64,000 bases of DNA from Liolophura sinensis (taxonomy: Eukaryota > Mollusca > Polyplacophora > Chitonida > Chitonidae). The stretch is from assembly GCF_032854445.1 (NCBI RefSeq), contig NC_088304.1, positions 25,927,704-25,991,703 on the forward strand, in the 5' to 3' direction. Positions 63,953-64,000 of the stretch are shown here, one piece after another (positions within the stretch are counted from its first letter, which is position 1; each line of letters opens with the position of its first letter). Made by a program: the position numbers and the translations under genes. The notes under the pieces are model-generated. The model was given only the letters and a program-made list of their open reading frames with translations. It was not told where the DNA came from and searched no databases.

Positions 63953-64000
63953 CTAAAACACGAAGAGAGTGGACATGTTGATGTTAGACATTCGGATGAA

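Larger units (their letters stand above)
50386..64000 (+). repeat. Segmental duplication, copy 2 (continues past window)
   Basis: Homology begins at AACCCTCAAGGCGGGGATAC (copy 1 AACCCTCAAGGCGAGCATAC near 11324) and is unbroken to the window end. Copy 2 lacks about 30 bp present near 11350, and has poly-C (51236-51250) where copy 1 has unique sequence. Its minisatellite is about 780 bp longer. Confidence 0.95.

Overview
The window is animal nuclear DNA. It is AT-rich, has spliced genes with GT-AG introns, and is crowded with transposons, SINEs and minisatellites. One tRNA-derived SINE with a 3' end of the type 'CGTAAAACACCAATCAAATAAATAAAT' broken into tandem AAAT occurs about a dozen times. 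That SINE, together with the sulfotransferase and SLC22 families, points to a lophotrochozoan, most likely a mollusc and perhaps a bivalve. The species cannot be named from the sequence.

Two gene families stand out. (1) Carbohydrate (Golgi, type II) sulfotransferases are present in three copies. A lies on + (exons at 1840-1883 and 2914-4035, first exon presumably left of the window). B lies on - (19672-19603, 16549-16506, 15377-14256). C lies on - (59449-59380, 55559-55516, 54403-53282). All three share a 44-nt micro-exon and a 1122-nt terminal exon in the same phases. B and C are reconstructed here as complete 411-residue proteins. (2) An SLC22-type major facilitator transporter on - is reconstructed from eight exons (33045 down to 23968, 526 residues). 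The last exon of a second SLC22 copy is at 63952-63758, cut by the window end.

The architecture is dominated by a direct segmental duplication. About 11.32-24.2 kb recurs at about 50.39 kb to the window end, so sulfotransferase B plus the SLC22 3' end were duplicated as a block about 39 kb away. The coding exons of B and C differ almost only at synonymous sites. Intron 1 of each holds a 75-bp minisatellite that is about 780 bp longer in C.

Layout: 1-1.8 kb, Tc1 element inserted in a SINE, then old repeats. 1.8-4.0 kb, sulfotransferase A. 4.5-5.9 kb, a TIR element with a TATA box and a short exon. 7.1-10.2 kb, a broken LINE (non-LTR retrotransposon) holding a tRNA-Glu gene. 11.3-24.2 kb, duplication copy 1. 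24-33 kb, SLC22. 33.3-44.2 kb, a satellite-rich stretch: a CA/TA microsatellite, a 29-bp array interrupted by a Ginger-like transposon with a TATA target duplication, and two 20-bp CACT-rich arrays. 44-50 kb, SINEs, a dead reverse transcriptase and otherwise unassigned sequence. 50.4-64 kb, duplication copy 2.

An unclassified interspersed repeat, called the R family here, occurs at ten or more places. It includes one copy in the same position and orientation in the last intron of both A and B/C, so it predates that duplication. No CRISPR, operon or other prokaryotic feature is present. All exon structures are read by eye from splice signals, phase and homology, without transcript support.
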